A stretch of DNA of 64,000 nt from Phallusia mammillata (taxonomy: Eukaryota > Chordata > Ascidiacea > Phlebobranchia > Ascidiidae), in assembly GCA_003260075.1 (NCBI GenBank), contig QLIY01000073.1:184464-248463 (forward strand), given 5' to 3'. The notes under the pieces are model-generated. The model did no database searches and had not been told where the DNA came from. It saw only the letters and a program-made list of their open reading frames with translations. Positions 1-13,200 of the stretch are shown in pieces (positions within the stretch are counted from its first letter, which is position 1; every line of letters starts with the position of its first letter). Position numbers and translations under genes: made by a program.

Positions 1-2
1 TT

Positions 3-1001
3 AAATGCAAGAAAAGAATTCCGGACCTGTGTACCAATGTGTATGGCAACAAGTTGTTCATTGAGAGCATCGAGAGAGCCGCTATTGCTACGGAGGAAGG
101 ACGAAAATCAGTAGCTGAAGATTTGTTCCGTAAAGCAATGGAAAACGCCGAAGAACAATTTGCAAATCCAAGATCTGACAGTGCCGAAGCCTTAGACAGG
201 TATGTTAAACTTAGTGGTTAAGGCATAATGACATTTTTGGTGCAAATGATGACGTAATTTCTACGTCATAGACTGGGTGAGGTGTGCTTACGACGTCACG
301 AGACAAGCAAGGCGATCACGTGTTTCGAGTACTCGCTGCACATGCGCAGATTGATCTATGGAAAGGAGGCGAACCACGAGCGGATACTTCAATCTCTCGT
401 GTACCTCGGATGTGCTTGGTCAAAGTACGAAAATATGCACAGGTAGGTTTATTCATTCTTAACTATTTTGTCTAAAATACAGGAACTACCAAGATGTCTT
501 GTTAGCAATTACGTTTTACCGCTAACGTTTCAACAGCTGCTACTTTAACGCATGGTTTCTGTGCTGGTGCAAAAATAATTCTGTATCTGCTACGACATAA
601 GATAATAAAACAAAAGTTAAGATGGAAGTTTGAGTAACAATCTTTTCAATTAAACAGTATGCTCAATATTTGAACTAAAACAATTTAATGTAAACAGTTG
701 AAATAGTGGTATTTTGTTAGTCCAATAAAAATGTTTCAACTGAGTTCCCAGCTGACTGTTGATGCTAAATAACGCGAAAAACAAATGTATTTTTGGTTTC
801 AGGGCAATTATTGTTTTTGAAAGAGCCCTGCTGGTTGCTAAGGCGCTTGCAGAAAATCACGTGACTAACAACCAGAAAGTGCAAGTCGCCGAAATTCTAC
901 ACAATCTTGGAACTTGCTGGGAAGCACTAAGGGAGCACCATACCGCTCTCAAGTGTTTTGAAGAAGCGCATGCAATTCGCCACAAGGTGGCCACACCCGA
1001 A
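3..1001 (+). CDS. TPR-repeat protein, internal exons (partial)
   Basis: Three exons join in one frame with consistent phases: 3-199 (left end outside the window or at an acceptor near position 11), 272-442 and 803 to about 1001. Donors are AG|gtatgt and AG|gtaggt. The joined protein is helical with TPR-like 40-residue spacing, for example ALDRLGEVCLRRHETSKAI, LVYLGCAWSKYENMHRA and ILHNLGTCWEALREHHTALK, which resembles kinesin-light-chain or nephrocystin-3 type TPRs. I cannot name the orthologue. The third exon either ends at GAA|gtgtgc (1001), or just after at G|gtgctc, or runs to a stop at 1056-1058; no later TPR exon was found. TPR arrays bind protein partners, but the partner is unknown here. 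Confidence 0.7.
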
Positions 1002-2737
1002 GTGTGCGTCGGTGCTCACGTGACTCCACATTTTCTAGCGAATTCAAGTTTTTATTGATTATAAGAAGCGATGTGCATGAGTACGGTTTACCACAGTAAG
1101 ACTGCCATGTGCTGCAGGAATTTGTGTGGCTTTGGACAAAAATAATTTTTGACAAAAGTTATTTTAGCTTCTTGCATTTTCATAAACTTTGAATTTTATT
1201 TGTCATGGTTAATATACGATACAGCCAAACTAAAGTTTTAAACATAGCGTATTGCGTCTAAGAGATTATTAGTTTTTCACTACGAATATCTTGCGTAGAA
1301 TTGAAAAAAAAAAGAATTTTAAAGTCAAAGTACCCGTAGTAACACAAGTTCAAAATAAACTCAATCATTAAAATAAATCAGTAACACAAGTTCAAAATAA
1401 AGCAAATCAAAATTCTGATTTAATCCTGTTTTTCTATCGCACCTATGCTAGTCACTAATTCTTGTAGCAAACTGCGACTAATTTAAGGCCGTTTTCATAT
1501 TTTCTAAAGCAAATAGTAGAAGCAAAATCAGCAACAACAAACAGCAGCTTATGTTTCTTCCAAGAAAGTGGGAAAACGAGTAAAAAGAAAAAAAAAAGAA
1601 AATCTCTTGTAGAAAGTGATCGATTAAAGCTATTTCCCAACAGACTTGCTTGTGAGATCACAGGTCACATTAGGACAAGATTGTTGGCACAAGCTAAACA
1701 TTTCGATCAGTAAAAAGGTGATTATATGTCAATTTTGGTGAGTCACTGTCTTGCGGAGATAACTGAGGTCAATGTATCGGCTTCGTGTGTTAGGGTTTTG
1801 GACCAAAGGACATTCCTAATTAAAAATGTGTGTCCACATATTTTTTCCCTTTGTTTATTAACGACTAGTAAATTGTGGTCGGTTTAAATTTATTTTTATT
1901 TAGAACCATATATAGATGAAAAATGTAAAAAATAGCTTGATCTAAAGTATTTTTTTGTTGGAATATCTGTACCCGCTATCTGTAGTTTTATCTTCAGTAG
2001 AGTTAACGGTTTATGTAGGCAAGCAAACCAAAATATCCTGTAGTATTAGATAATGCCAATACTATAAAACATCTATATGACGATTAATAATTCACGAAGG
2101 AACACGGTTCAAGCTGTTTGTTAAAGCGCTAGTCGGGTTGCAAAGCCCTTTGGTGACAAGCTGACAAGCAGGGATTCCAAATTCGTATGTCAACAATTAG
2201 TTAATTGCGTCAGAATGGTACAGAATTACTCATTAATATTTAAACGCCGCATTTGCAAGAAGGGCACCTGCGAGTCCCAAGGGGTTAAAAGGCCCTTTGG
2301 GCTCACGACCATTGAGGAATTCCACCGCAAAAGGGTTACGGGTTTATTAAAATGATTCCAGGTTTGCTAAAAAGTTAAGGTCGAATAAGAAAAGGTGGAA
2401 ATGTGACTGGGAGCTCATACATCACATGTGACATGCGTCTCATTATCCTCTCACGATGTGAGATGAATTATTCATGAGGTGATTGTTTTTCGGCGACTGA
2501 CTCGTGATTGATCGGGCAAGTCATCAAAACCTCTCGTATTGGAATCCAAATCCTGCTTTGTGGTCATAGGGTGCTTTTGTTCAACTGATAATGCAAAAAG
2601 CCAGCGTAGATATGCAGGAAGTTTACATTTAAAACAGTCAAGCAGTTTTGTGGAATTTAAAGCAGAAGAAGTTAGAATGTGCGATGAAATTGATGAATCT
2701 TTGTCATTAAAACTGAGATAAACAATAATCCATTGCT

Positions 2738-2820
2738 GGGATCAGTTCCGAAGCGGTTATGCAGACCAGCGAATACGACACACTCATGTATAAATCATAG
2801 TACATTAGACCAATTTAAGG
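2738..2820. repeat. Dispersed repeat family 1 (SINE-like), copy 1
   Basis: Contains 'gggatcag', 'gcagaccagcga' and 'ataaatcatagta'. The same order of blocks recurs at 3518-3600, 4411-4480, 47490-47640 and 51050-51130. The longest copy (47.5 kb) continues into 'aatcaagtcggtctcccaag'. No A-box or B-box promoter could be assigned, so calling it a SINE is only a suggestion. Confidence 0.45.
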
Positions 2821-2867
2821 TGCCATATACCGAACCAAGTTGTTCTTTAATGCTTGCGATTAAAATT

Positions 2868-3030
2868 AGTTGGTTGAGTTGGTGAAACACAGCGTCACAA
2901 AAGCACTAAAATAATCACCAAGCCGGAAATAGCTTCACCACGGTAAAACTTTATGGAACGCAAAACAGTGAAGGGCACAATTCGATAATATTGAATGAAG
3001 GCGCTGCAACTGCACCGTATTAAGATGACT
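2868..3030. repeat. Dispersed repeat family 2, copy 1
   Basis: Shares the blocks 'agcgtcacaa', 'caagccggaaatagct' and 'gctgcaactgcaccgta' with 24117-24277, and more weakly with 13055-13195 ('aaagccgaaaatagatgcac', 'gctgcagct'). Three diverged copies in 64 kb suggest a short interspersed element. No terminal repeats were identified. In the 24-kb copy it is the segment missing from the alternative haplotype. Confidence 0.5.
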
Positions 3031-3544
3031 CACAAGAAAATGAGGTTGGTGCATTGTGGGTAAACACGACTGGGGGGACGTTGGTGTTCGATTTAAAAAC
3101 GTTTTAATTACCAAATTACATCGCATTAGCTAAAGGCACAACCGCACGATTGGCATCCAGTGAAGCATTAACTTAGTTATTTAAGTCGAATCAAAGCGCG
3201 ATAGATTTTTCTGTATGGTCAGTCGTGGTGTTGAAGCGGGTCAGTGAGCAGGCAAAACAATGTACACTGTATGGTCTGTATTTGCGGAAGTGCAAAAGAC
3301 CACATCGGAAATTCGGTGTTGCAACGAAAACATAATGACCTGAAGTTTGATCTACATAATTGGGTTGCGGTTAATTTGTTAACTAAACCCTGAAGAGAAA
3401 ATGTTTTGGACGCATTTATGATGGCAACGTTGTAACAGCTAAGGACAGGTATATAAGAGTTGTTATGTTTTGTCGCATATTGAGTATTTTCTCTTAAGAT
3501 AAACATAAATTGATAACTGGGATCAGCGTTGAAGCGTTCATGCA

Positions 3545-5214
3545 GACCAACGATCACGACATACTCATAAAAAACATAGTACGCCAGGCCCAAAGAAAGC
3601 CTTTCCTCGGTCTAACGCTTCCAGTGAACCTGGCGTAATAATGATTATTTTCTACGGACAATTTCGTTTGTTACCTGGATATTAAGTTTTGTTTTTCTTT
3701 GTACTATACGGTTAATACTGTAACTGTTACAGTAACATAAAGACGTACTACCAAAGAACTTAATCAGTGTAACATAAAGACGTACTACCAAAGAACTTAA
3801 TCACATTTTAAAGCTAATACCCTTGAACACTATGTGCCAGCTATCGACAGTTTTGTTTTCAAACAAGATTCTGTTTAGGTATCTACTGTAACTAAAATTA
3901 GAAAGGAAACGGATTATATTTAGCCCAAAGCATTATGATCCAAAAATGTAGATATCGTTAAATATTAAAGTTGCGTTAACCAAATCCTCCCTTGAAATGT
4001 GTTGTTTATTTTAAGGCGAAACACGAGGTATAAACGCGGTAAACATACGAGCACGTTTCCGTTGAGTCGATGACAAACATGTGTTTGCGTGGTTAGATTG
4101 CAGCAGACGGTGGTTAAGCTTCGTGACTGTTGGTGACGTTGTTAATCGTCGCCTAGCAACGTAAAGAAGTAAATCGGTTTATGGTGTGGCAAGCTTTTGT
4201 GGTTGGTATATATATAGTGATGGTGTGAACAGGTGCTCATATTTAAAGCAGTTGTAGATCACTCAGCAATCCCAATTCCATATGAAATTGTCGATTGCAT
4301 GAACGAAGAATTATTGCAAATATGTCGCGAGTGAAGACAACTTATTCTTTACTCAAGTATAAAACTTACTTAAGTCAAAGTCCTCATAAACTTTGCACTG
4401 CCCCCCCCCCGACCAACGATCACGACATACTCATAAAAAACATAGTACGCCAGGCCCATAGAAAGCCTTTCCACTGTTTGGTGACCGGCTGATTCGGTCT
4501 AACGCTTCCAGTGAGGCGTAATAATGATTATTTTCTACGGACAATTTCGTTTGTTACCTGAATAATAAGTTTTGTTTTTCTTTGTACTCTACGGTTAATA
4601 CTGTAACATAAAGACGTACTACCAAAGAACTTAATCACATTTTACAGCTAATACCCTTGAACACTATGTGCCAGCTATCGACAGTTTTGTTTTTAAACAA
4701 GATTCTACTTAGGTATCTACTGTAACTAAAATTAGAAAGGAAACGGATTATATTTAGCCCAAAGCATTATGATCCAAAAATGTAGATATCGTTAAATATT
4801 AAAGTTGCGTTAACCAAATCCTCCCTTGAAATGTGTTGTTTATTTTAAGGCGAAACACGAGGTATAAACGCGGTAAACATACGAGCACGTTTCCGTTGAG
4901 TCGATGACAAACATGTGTTTGCGTGGTTAGATTGCAGCAGACGGTGGTTAAGCTTCGTGACTGTTGGTGACGTTGTTAATCGTCGCCTAGCAACGTAAAG
5001 AAGTAAATCGGTTTATGGTGTGGCAAGCTTTTGTGGTTGGTATATATATAGTGATGGTGTGAACAGGTGCTCATATTTAAAGCAGTTGTAGATCACTCAG
5101 CAATCCCAATTCCATATGAAATTGTCGATTGCATGAACGAAGAATTATTGCAAATATGTCGCGAGTGAAGACAACTTATTTTTTACTCAAGTATAAAACT
5201 TACTTAAGTCAAAG
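3545..5214 (+). repeat. Large direct duplication with C10 at the junction
   Basis: Copy 1 is 3545-4380 and copy 2 is 4411-5214. They are near-identical apart from a few substitutions, a 34-bp internal tandem repeat only in copy 1 (about 3736-3803) and a short block only in copy 2 (after 4460). Between them lie 20 bases of unique sequence and exactly ten Cs (4401-4410). This is the longest of about 30 pairs of this kind in the window. I read it as two alleles laid end to end by the assembly, not a real tandem duplication. Both copies carry the X-box and TATA sequences. Confidence 0.8.
4982..5051 (+). promoter_or_regulatory. Candidate promoter: X-box-like site and TATA box
   Basis: An X-box-like half-palindrome GTCGCC-T-AGCAAC lies at 4982-4994, fitting the RFX pattern GTNRCC N(1-3) RGYAAC. 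A TATA sequence (tatatatatag) follows at 5041-5051, about 47 bases downstream. The other copy of the duplication has both at 4148-4160 and 4207-4216. A consensus splice donor follows at 5280 on the same strand. RFX factors act in ciliated, neural and endocrine cells in animals. That this drives the synaptotagmin gene is inference. Confidence 0.4.
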
Positions 5215-5279
5215 TGCTTGTAATAAGTCAAAGTGCTTGTAAAAACCTTGCTTGTAATAATCGCAAATTTAGGCTTGAG
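5072..5279 (+). other. Candidate non-coding 5' UTR exon of the synaptotagmin gene
   Basis: The segment begins about 30 bases after the TATA box and ends at TTGAG|gtaagtg, a full consensus donor (gt at 5280-5281). It contains short upstream ORFs only. The next strong acceptor on this strand attached to an identified exon is at 13386 (tttttttctgcacag). The link is a prediction and needs transcript evidence. Confidence 0.3.
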
Positions 5280-6503
5280 GTAAGTGTAAATAAATTCCTA
5301 TATCTTTTTCTTTTAAAAAAAACTTCTTCGTAAGGCTGGTGACCACACTATAAAATACCTGTGTGCAGGTTTTTTTTAAGGTTTGGTTTGGGTGACCGCT
5401 AAGTAGTTTTAAGAGACCGCAAGTGTTCATTTAAATACCAAAAAATAGCCATATTTGCAAAAAATAGCCATAAGTACAAATTTTGGGAAACCGCTGGAGA
5501 AATTTGGGGGACCGTTTCGGTGTGTTTCTTTTAAAAATAGAACCACCTAACGAGAAACAAGCAGCACGTAAAACCAGTAAGAACTGTACAAAGGCGAGTA
5601 GAAATAAATTGGCTTATTTGTTTCCCGTTAGGATTTTTAAAACCGTGAATTGTGTAGCCTACCTAACAACCTTCTGATAATTTAAAGTCAAAAATATCTT
5701 TGACAACATCGGAGCTACATATTTATCACGGTAAAGCACCTTGGTTTATTTTTAAACTTAAACTGGGTTGCAAAATTCCCAGTGTTTTATTACATGTATT
5801 ACGAAAACGTGCTACGTATATTCAATGTAACGCGAATGTAGTTATTTATGCATACATACCAATTCCCGGTTTGCAAATGTGACCTGATATCTACATATTG
5901 CGGTTAGTAACCACGGCAACGGGATACCCTGAAGTGCGATAACCAACCGCTGTAGAACAAGGGAATTAAACACAACAGGCTTATTATATTTCCAACAGGA
6001 TCAAAGTGAAGTTAATTTAAATGTAAATCAATACGGATAAAGGTATTTGTAATTGGTTTCATTATAGAACACTATACACTAAATCTGTGTGACAGATGCA
6101 TTACTAAAGGTGACACGTGCCTATGAACGTTTAAATATAATAAAGCATGCCGTTATTTACGTGAATTTGGGCCTTTATATTGATCGTTATTAGACGGGCA
6201 AATATAAGTGTTTAGTGTTCCAGAATACTAATTATTAAAATAGACACAAAAATTACTTACCACTTAACGTATACGCGCTAGGGGAAAGACTTAACTACCT
6301 AAAGTATGACCTACTAACAACTTTTAAAATTATATTTAGTATTCAAGGGTTTTCACATTTTTTCAGTATATTTTAAGAGAAACAATTTCAATCACATTTT
6401 CTACACCTATTGTCAATTTTAGACACTTATTTGTGTTTCACTGCGCAAAGCTTGCCGAGTAAAACACCATCGGTGTTTCACGTGTCCACGTAAACACTTG
6501 CGC

Positions 6504-6864
6504 GGTTGGCGGCGCGACGTGATGACGTAGTTTGTCGGAACCTGGCCGCATTTTTACGCCGAGATAAAGCAAAGATGGAATTTTCGCGTCTGTATTTGAC
6601 AAAGCCGAACAAGGCAGTTTCAGTTGGTTGCGTGTTTCACCGAGACACCGTCGCTTTGCGTGTTTAAGTGCGGGGCTCGAGGANGGTTGGCGGCGCGACG
6701 TGATGACGCAGTTTGTCGGAACCTGGCCGCATTTTTACGCCGAGATAAAGCAAAGATGGAATTTTCGCGTCTGTATTTGACAAAGCCGAACAAGGCAGTT
6801 TCAGTTGGTTGCGTGTTTCTCCGAGACACCGTCGCTTTGCGTGTTTAAGTGCGGGGCTCGAGGA
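6504..6864. repeat. 180-bp direct duplication with an N at the junction
   Basis: Copies are 6504-6683 and 6685-6864, nearly identical, separated by a single ambiguous base at 6684. It is the same kind of structure as the C10 pairs but with N in place of the C run. Confidence 0.8.
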
Positions 6865-7233
6865 ATTCAAGTTTATGGGTTTGCTTTACGTCAAACTAGC
6901 AACGGATAACGTTTTTTGCCAGAGGCCTTCCATAAGTGCGTAGCTCAGTTGTTGTTTGCTGAAGGCGAAGTTGATTCAGGACACACTATTGTTTGGCCCT
7001 TCGACGAAACGCCATTCGGTCCGTAACTTAGAGAACAGATTGTATGGTTTCGTCTGCAAGCGCTGGTAAAAATAGTTTCAGATCAGCGCTATAGTTCTAT
7101 GTATGTAAAACTTTTTGGATACAATTGTATCTGATGTCTAGTACATGTTGAAGAGAGGTTCCGCTTATTAGAATTAGACGCTATAAAGTCGTTTTGGACA
7201 AGCAAATGTTTGCCAACCGGCCGGTCATCGAAT

Positions 7234-8285
7234 ACGGATATGAGGTGGTTGCTACTTAATACAAACTGGAATGTTTGTACAGACGACGTTGCTAAGGTTG
7301 CAAAGCAGCTAAAACCCCCCCCCCGATAATCGGATTTATATGCAAAGCGAAAAATGCCAAGGGCAAGTGCAACTCGGAACAATCGTCTGTTTGCTTTTGC
7401 GTCTTACACGCTTCGCACATAGCGCTGTTGCGTGTCTTTAAACTTTGTTCAGTCAGTGAAGTGTTCAGATTTCTAGACTCAAGCTAAAAATAAGTTACAT
7501 CTATCAACTCTTATAGGGTGTTTGTATTAAAGCACCTTAAGGGTTTTGTGCCCACTTCTTAATTTTTAATGCAGAAAACAAATGAATATGATCTCGTCCG
7601 ATCCTAAAATTTATATACGTACTCAAAACGGTTATCGGACCTTAATACCTGCAGGTACCTTATATGTACGTCAACTTGGTGGTCAGGAGTTTTTGCCCCC
7701 CCCCCACGGATATGAGGTGGTTGCTACTTAATACAAACTGGAATGTTTGTACAAACGACGTTGCTAAGGTTGCAAAGCAGTTAAGTTTGGACACTAAGCT
7801 GGACAGAAAAGCAACTGGGTCAGTTTGACTGTTTAAAGAGATTTAGAAACCATATGAGCTTCGCTACTTAAGACTTAACGTGTTAGTTGGTTGACACAGG
7901 TTTGTTTAAAAATTAAAATACATAAGTTTGTGTGAAAACAAGATAATCGGATTTATATGCAAAGCGAAAAATGCCAAGGGCAAGTGCAATTCGGAACAAT
8001 CGTCTGTTTGCTTTTACGTCTCACACGCTTTGCACATAGCGCTGTTGCGTGTCTTTAAACTTTGTTCAGTCAGTGAACTGTTCAGACTTCTAGACTCAAG
8101 CTAAAAATAAGTTACATCTGTCAGCGTTTGTAGGGTGTTTGTATTAAAGCACCTGAGGGTTTTGTGCCAATTTCTTAATTTTTAATGTATAAAAAATTAA
8201 TATGATCTCAAAACGGTTATCGGACCTTAATACATGCAGGTACCTTATATGTATATCAACTTGGTAGCCAGGAGGTTTTTTTAGG
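7234..8285. repeat. Two-haplotype mosaic A-C10-B-C10-A'-X-B'
   Basis: Block A is 7234-7314, then ten Cs (7315-7324), block B 7325-7695, ten Cs (7696-7705), A' from 7706 to about 7785, a unique block X (about 7786-7941) and B' from 7942 to about 8280. The second pass runs through without a break. The first lacks X and has a C run in its place. That is what a contig gap inside one allele would give. Confidence 0.8.
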
Positions 8286-8379
8286 TGCTTACGTGTGCAG
8301 GGAAAATAGGTTGGAAAATACTGACCTATAGGATCGTATATAGATAAATAGCCAATATATCCCCCAACCAACCCAAATG

Positions 8380-9502
8380 TTGCTTATCTCGGTGCGAATG
8401 CCAAAAAATCGAATTTCGCCACACAGACATCTCGAAAGACGGAAAAAACGTGCTTAGCCCCCCCCCCTTGCTTATCTCGGTGCGAATGCCAAAAAATCGA
8501 ATTTCGCCACACAGAGATCTCGAAAGACGGAAAAAACGCCCTTACCGAGGCGTACAAGTGTCTATTACCGCCGGTAGTTAATTAACCTCCTTGAGTCTCG
8601 TGTAAACAACCTTCAACGCGACGTGAGTCAGAATCGATCGTCTGTATCTTGTTGTTGTTCTTGTTTATGCGGATGAGAGGAGCGTGCAAGACCTCTGTCG
8701 TCATCTCAAACCCGAGGTTCAGTTTCACCGAAGAGTAATTGAGTATTAGGAAAAAATTCAGGCGCCTTCTGCTGCTACGTTTTTGACCCCCCCCCCTTTC
8801 ACCGAAGAGTAATTGAGTATTAGGAAAAAATTCAGGCGCCTTCTATGCTGCTACGATTTTGGGAATTAGTTTAAAAGCCAGTTTTGAGAAAATGTGGAAA
8901 AGTAATGTGGTACTGCTCCCCAAGCTGTGTCAGATATTTTAAATTGACTTATTTAAATCAATAATTAAAAAGCGTGTTATTCAACTTGTATGTTTTGTTT
9001 TATCAAAAACGCGCTGGACACGGAATTGAAAGCCCCCCCCCCTGTGGTACTGCTCCCCAAGCTGTGTCAGATATTTTAAATTGACTTATTCAAATCAATA
9101 ATTAAAAAGCGTGTTATTCAACTTGTATGTTTTGTTTGGTTTTATCAAAAACGCGCTGGACACGGAATTGATAACATAAGTTTAAAATTATATTTGAAGA
9201 AGAAGTGACTATGGCAAAAAGTTTTAGAGATATTTTGCTAAAAGTTGTGTATTCCGGTCAATACTTTTGGCAAAGGATTCGGCGTTCGTGGTTTTTTATT
9301 ATATTTTTACTTTATGCTCATTTACAAACAATTCCGTTTGCCTTTTTAACGCCTGTATGTACCCCCCCCCCATTTTGCTAAAAGTTGTGTATTCCGGTCA
9401 ATACTTTTGGCAAAGGATTTGGCGTTCGTGGTTTTTTATTGTATTTTTACTTTATGTTCATTTACAAACAATTACGTTTGCCTTTTTAACGCCTGTATGT
9501 GG
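8380..9502. repeat. Four successive duplicate pairs with C10 junctions
   Basis: Pairs are 8380-8457/8468-8545 (C run 8458-8467), 8723-8786/8797-8862 (8787-8796), 8906-9032/9043-9172 (9033-9042) and 9232-9361/9372-9502 (9362-9371). Each pair differs by a few substitutions or short indels. Every junction is exactly ten Cs. Confidence 0.8.
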
Positions 9503-10027
9503 TCACGTTTTTAAAATGCCGTTTGGAGAATGTATGTGCCATGTCAATTGCAACAAAAACTGTTTCTTCTTTATCTAGAATGTTCTTGTCTTAATTAGAT
9601 GTCCGCAGCCTCAGCTGGAAACAAGCAAGTTGTTGAGACCGAGAAGAAGTAATTAGTAGCAGTGAAAATGCAAAATCGATTTTACTTAATTTTGCTTAAT
9701 CCCGAACAAGAAAGCAAAGTAAGAATGAGATTCGATCCCTACGTCAGGATAATTCAGATAGCTCAATGTTTTATACGCCTGCAGTTAATTTGAACATGCG
9801 TATGGATTGGAAAGGTGTGGAATTCGGAGAAGAGGCTTCGCAAAAGCACATTTAAATTTGTCTTTGGCAAATCTTTGGTAAATGTTTATGAGTTAGATAA
9901 CTACAGTTTTTCGCGCCCCAATGGTTTAAGTTCAAAATCATAGATTTGTAATAAAGTAACTTGTGAAAGGCTATACGTGAATATCTGTAACATCACGGCT
10001 TTGACCAAAATGTCGACAAAAAGCATT

Positions 10028-10231
10028 GTTTTTCTGTTTGGTTTTGTTGTTGTTAAAAACAATTTCTGTATGGTAAGTATACTAACTAACAAGTTTTGTT
10101 GCTTGTCTTCTAAAAAAGTATTGCCCCCCCCCCGTTTTTCTGTTTGGTTTTGTTGTTGTTAAAAACAATTTCTGTATGGTATAAGTATACTAACAAACAA
10201 GTTTTGTTGCTTGTCTTCTAAAAAAGTATTG
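10028..10231. repeat. Duplicate pair with C10 junction
   Basis: Copies 10028-10123 and 10134-10231 flank ten Cs (10124-10133). The second copy has a 2-base insertion (ggtataag against ggtaag). Confidence 0.8.
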
Positions 10232-13200
10232 TTTTTTGTCGATTCTGGTCTTGTGTTTAAGCCAATGTTAATTTGCGATGTAAATCTGTACATAATGATT
10301 TTGTTTACCAGGCGCGAGTCTAAACCGAATTCCATCGATTCTTTCTCGAATATTTAGGCCTGAAACATTTCCAGTCTCGAAAGCATCTCGTTTCCTTTTA
10401 GCGCAAACCCTTAACGCGTGGAGGCAGCGGTTTAATATCTCCAAACAGAAGCCATGTTTGCCAGACGCTTACACTGAATAGATTGAATGTGTGCTTGTCA
10501 GCTGAGTCGATTTTAAGCGGCAATTGTGTTTTGTTCTACACCTTTAGGGTTATGATTGTGTTTTTTGTTGAAAAACTATTGAGTTTATATGACAGAAGGT
10601 AGTTGTATGTATGATAGGCATTTTTTGTTTTGTCAATGCCGTATATTTCTACAACCTGTTCATGCTGGGTTTACTGTTTAAAAAATGTGATATGGTACTT
10701 TTATAGACGGCGTTTTATAGATGCCAGGCGCTTTCCATAAATTAATCGAAAACGTTTCAGGAACCTACGTTTACAAGTTATACACAATACACAAACATTT
10801 GGTAAAAGCTAAAAGTTTACCATTGCCAAATACTTGTTTTTGATCCCTTAGCTCTACAACCAAAAAAAACACACTATCTGATTTATCTGATTTTTTAAGT
10901 CTTTGCATAGGATTAGCACAGAATCAACACAAAGAATGAATTTTGTTTAAGTTGTATCGTTGTGATTCTTAAAGTCTCTTAGCTAATGGACTAAGAAGGA
11001 AGGCCGCCTAAAATGTGCAGAGTAATTCAATTCTGCTTAAAGGGGATGGTGCAGGGCAGATATAATCAATGATGCTATTTAAATGCTCCCCAAGCCAATG
11101 TAATCTTCAAGAAAAACAGCCTAGGTCATTTGTGTCCGACTGAACTGTTCACAGGGCTTGCATACACGAGACTGAAGGATTTTCACGTTGCAATTTAAAC
11201 GATTTTGCAAACTATTTATGTGCATAGTGAGGCGTAACGGTTTATTTTAGTAAACGGTCTAAAAAGTGTCAGAATGTGACAGAAATCAGTTTTAAAATCA
11301 TGGTTTAAAAACTTTGCAGGCTTGCAACATTTTAAAGGCTGCCTTATATTTTCGTCAAATTTGCAGTTTATTAACAAAGTTAAGCTTTTAATGTGTTGCT
11401 CTGAATTTATATGGTGCTCATCCCAATTAGCGTAGTATCGAAGCGTATACCAAAGGGAAAACCAGCCACTAGTTCGGCATACCTTATTCCAAATCCTGCA
11501 AACGGGGTATTACACTGCATATAAGGTGTAATGACTGGGGACTCAGGCTCACCAGATATGCACAAGTCAATGAATAAATCAACAGGCCATTAAAAAAACG
11601 CCGTTTTGTTGACTGATGTTCCAGGATTCTGCAAGTGCAACAGACCCCTCCGAATAGAAGTAAGAATTTTTGTTTTAGAAGAATTTGAGTTCAAACAGTC
11701 ACAAGTTAGCCTTGAAAGTCAAATGTTGTTTTTGAAATGTTAATTGTTGTTTCTGTAGATTGGCTTGAATTTATTACAGGATTTTAGCCTAATATTATTC
11801 ACTGTGGTGTATATGCGCGCCTATTTTAAGCCACAAACTATGTCAGAAACCTGCCTAAAGCTTTTACAACACGGCGCAAACACGACAAGTTAAGTACATG
11901 ATGGGCTAAGCAAAATTGTCCAATAATAGCGTTTTGTCATTAAGTGCGAACGGAAAGGTATTTTAATGCAAACATTTCATCATAAGCTGTTGTTATCTCC
12001 GGCGCGAAAATGCAACACTGTTTTAGGATCATTTAAGTTCCCTGAGGCAGTGATGATTCTAATCCAGAAAGTTTTTAAATTAGTATTGATGATTTGAGCT
12101 GCTAAAAAATACCATTTTGTTTGTCTTAAAGCGGTTGCCTAACATTAAACCACTCTGGCAAGGATGGCCATGTTTTGCTGTTAGTTGAAAATAAAAGCTT
12201 ATTGATTAACGATCTTCAACGTGATAAGACTGAAGGTAAAGTATCGATTCGCCAGGATCGATTTAAAGTTTTTTGGCACCTTTCTGGTTCACCGAAACTG
12301 AACGCAAAACCCGCTTGTTGTGTTTTGAAACTGTGGGCTTTGAGAAATATGTGAGATTGCGATTCTGAGACTTCATTGATAAAAATTTTGCTTTTTGAAA
12401 AACGTATAAAATGTAAAGCGACATCGCGCATTACTTTTATATTGCCTTGCCTGTATGTTGTCAGATTATGAAATATGTACCTTGAGGTTCATTCATAAAA
12501 ATACTTCATAACAATATTCCGGTATAAAATAGCATTAGCAAACTGTCGTATTTTTCCGGCGTTGTTTAACTAAAGTATCCGGATGTTTTATCTAATATCC
12601 TGTATGCGAAAACGGTCATTTTTCCCATTCCTGTCACATATTACGTCGTTGGTTGCGAACAGAAAAAATGCGCAAAAACATCGAAGATGCCAGCACGAAA
12701 TGTCAAGTATTGTGGCGCGTCGATGTAATTATTTCAATTGCTTCGGGTCTTGAAGGAGCTTGGTCGATATGTTGCCTGTATGTAGGCTACTTCGTTACAT
12801 CAGCAGAATAAAACATAGCTTCACTACATTGTGCATAGGTCAAGCATAATTTCGCGTTCCGAATCTTTAGAGTAAATTTGGTTTTATTTATTGTGTGGCA
12901 AATCACGTAAAGTTAAAACGCCTCGTATATGGAGACAAACTGTGTAAAATTTCAAGTCGAGTTACTTAGTTGAATATCAGTCTATAGACAAGTTAGTTGC
13001 TGGAAATATGAAAGTTGAACTTATTTCGTCCGCTGAAACAAATTCTAGCTGCACAGTTGCGCTATAATATTCACAAAGCCGAAAATAGATGCACAACGTT
13101 AAGATGTAATAAAGTGCAACAAAGTATATATAGAGGGCACAACCTGGTGGATAGATGCTAAACGCGCTGCAGCTCTATACATCGTCCCTGTATATGGCAG

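Larger units (their letters stand above)
1059..3544. other. Non-coding stretch after the TPR exons
   Basis: No convincing exon was seen on either strand; the open frames are short and lack domain or codon signal. It holds AT-rich sequence, a near-exact short repeat of 'cagtaacacaagttcaaaataaa' type at about 1338-1402, and members of two dispersed repeat families (2738-2820 and 2868-3030). Confidence 0.5.

Noticed and set aside
6936..7000. tRNA-like 'tagctcagttg' sequence
   Set aside because: No T-loop (GGTTCGAATCC-like) or acceptor stem could be paired.
9601..9651. A 16-codon frame MSAASAGNKQVVETEKK after a possible acceptor
   Set aside because: No donor, partner exon or known family; too short to support.
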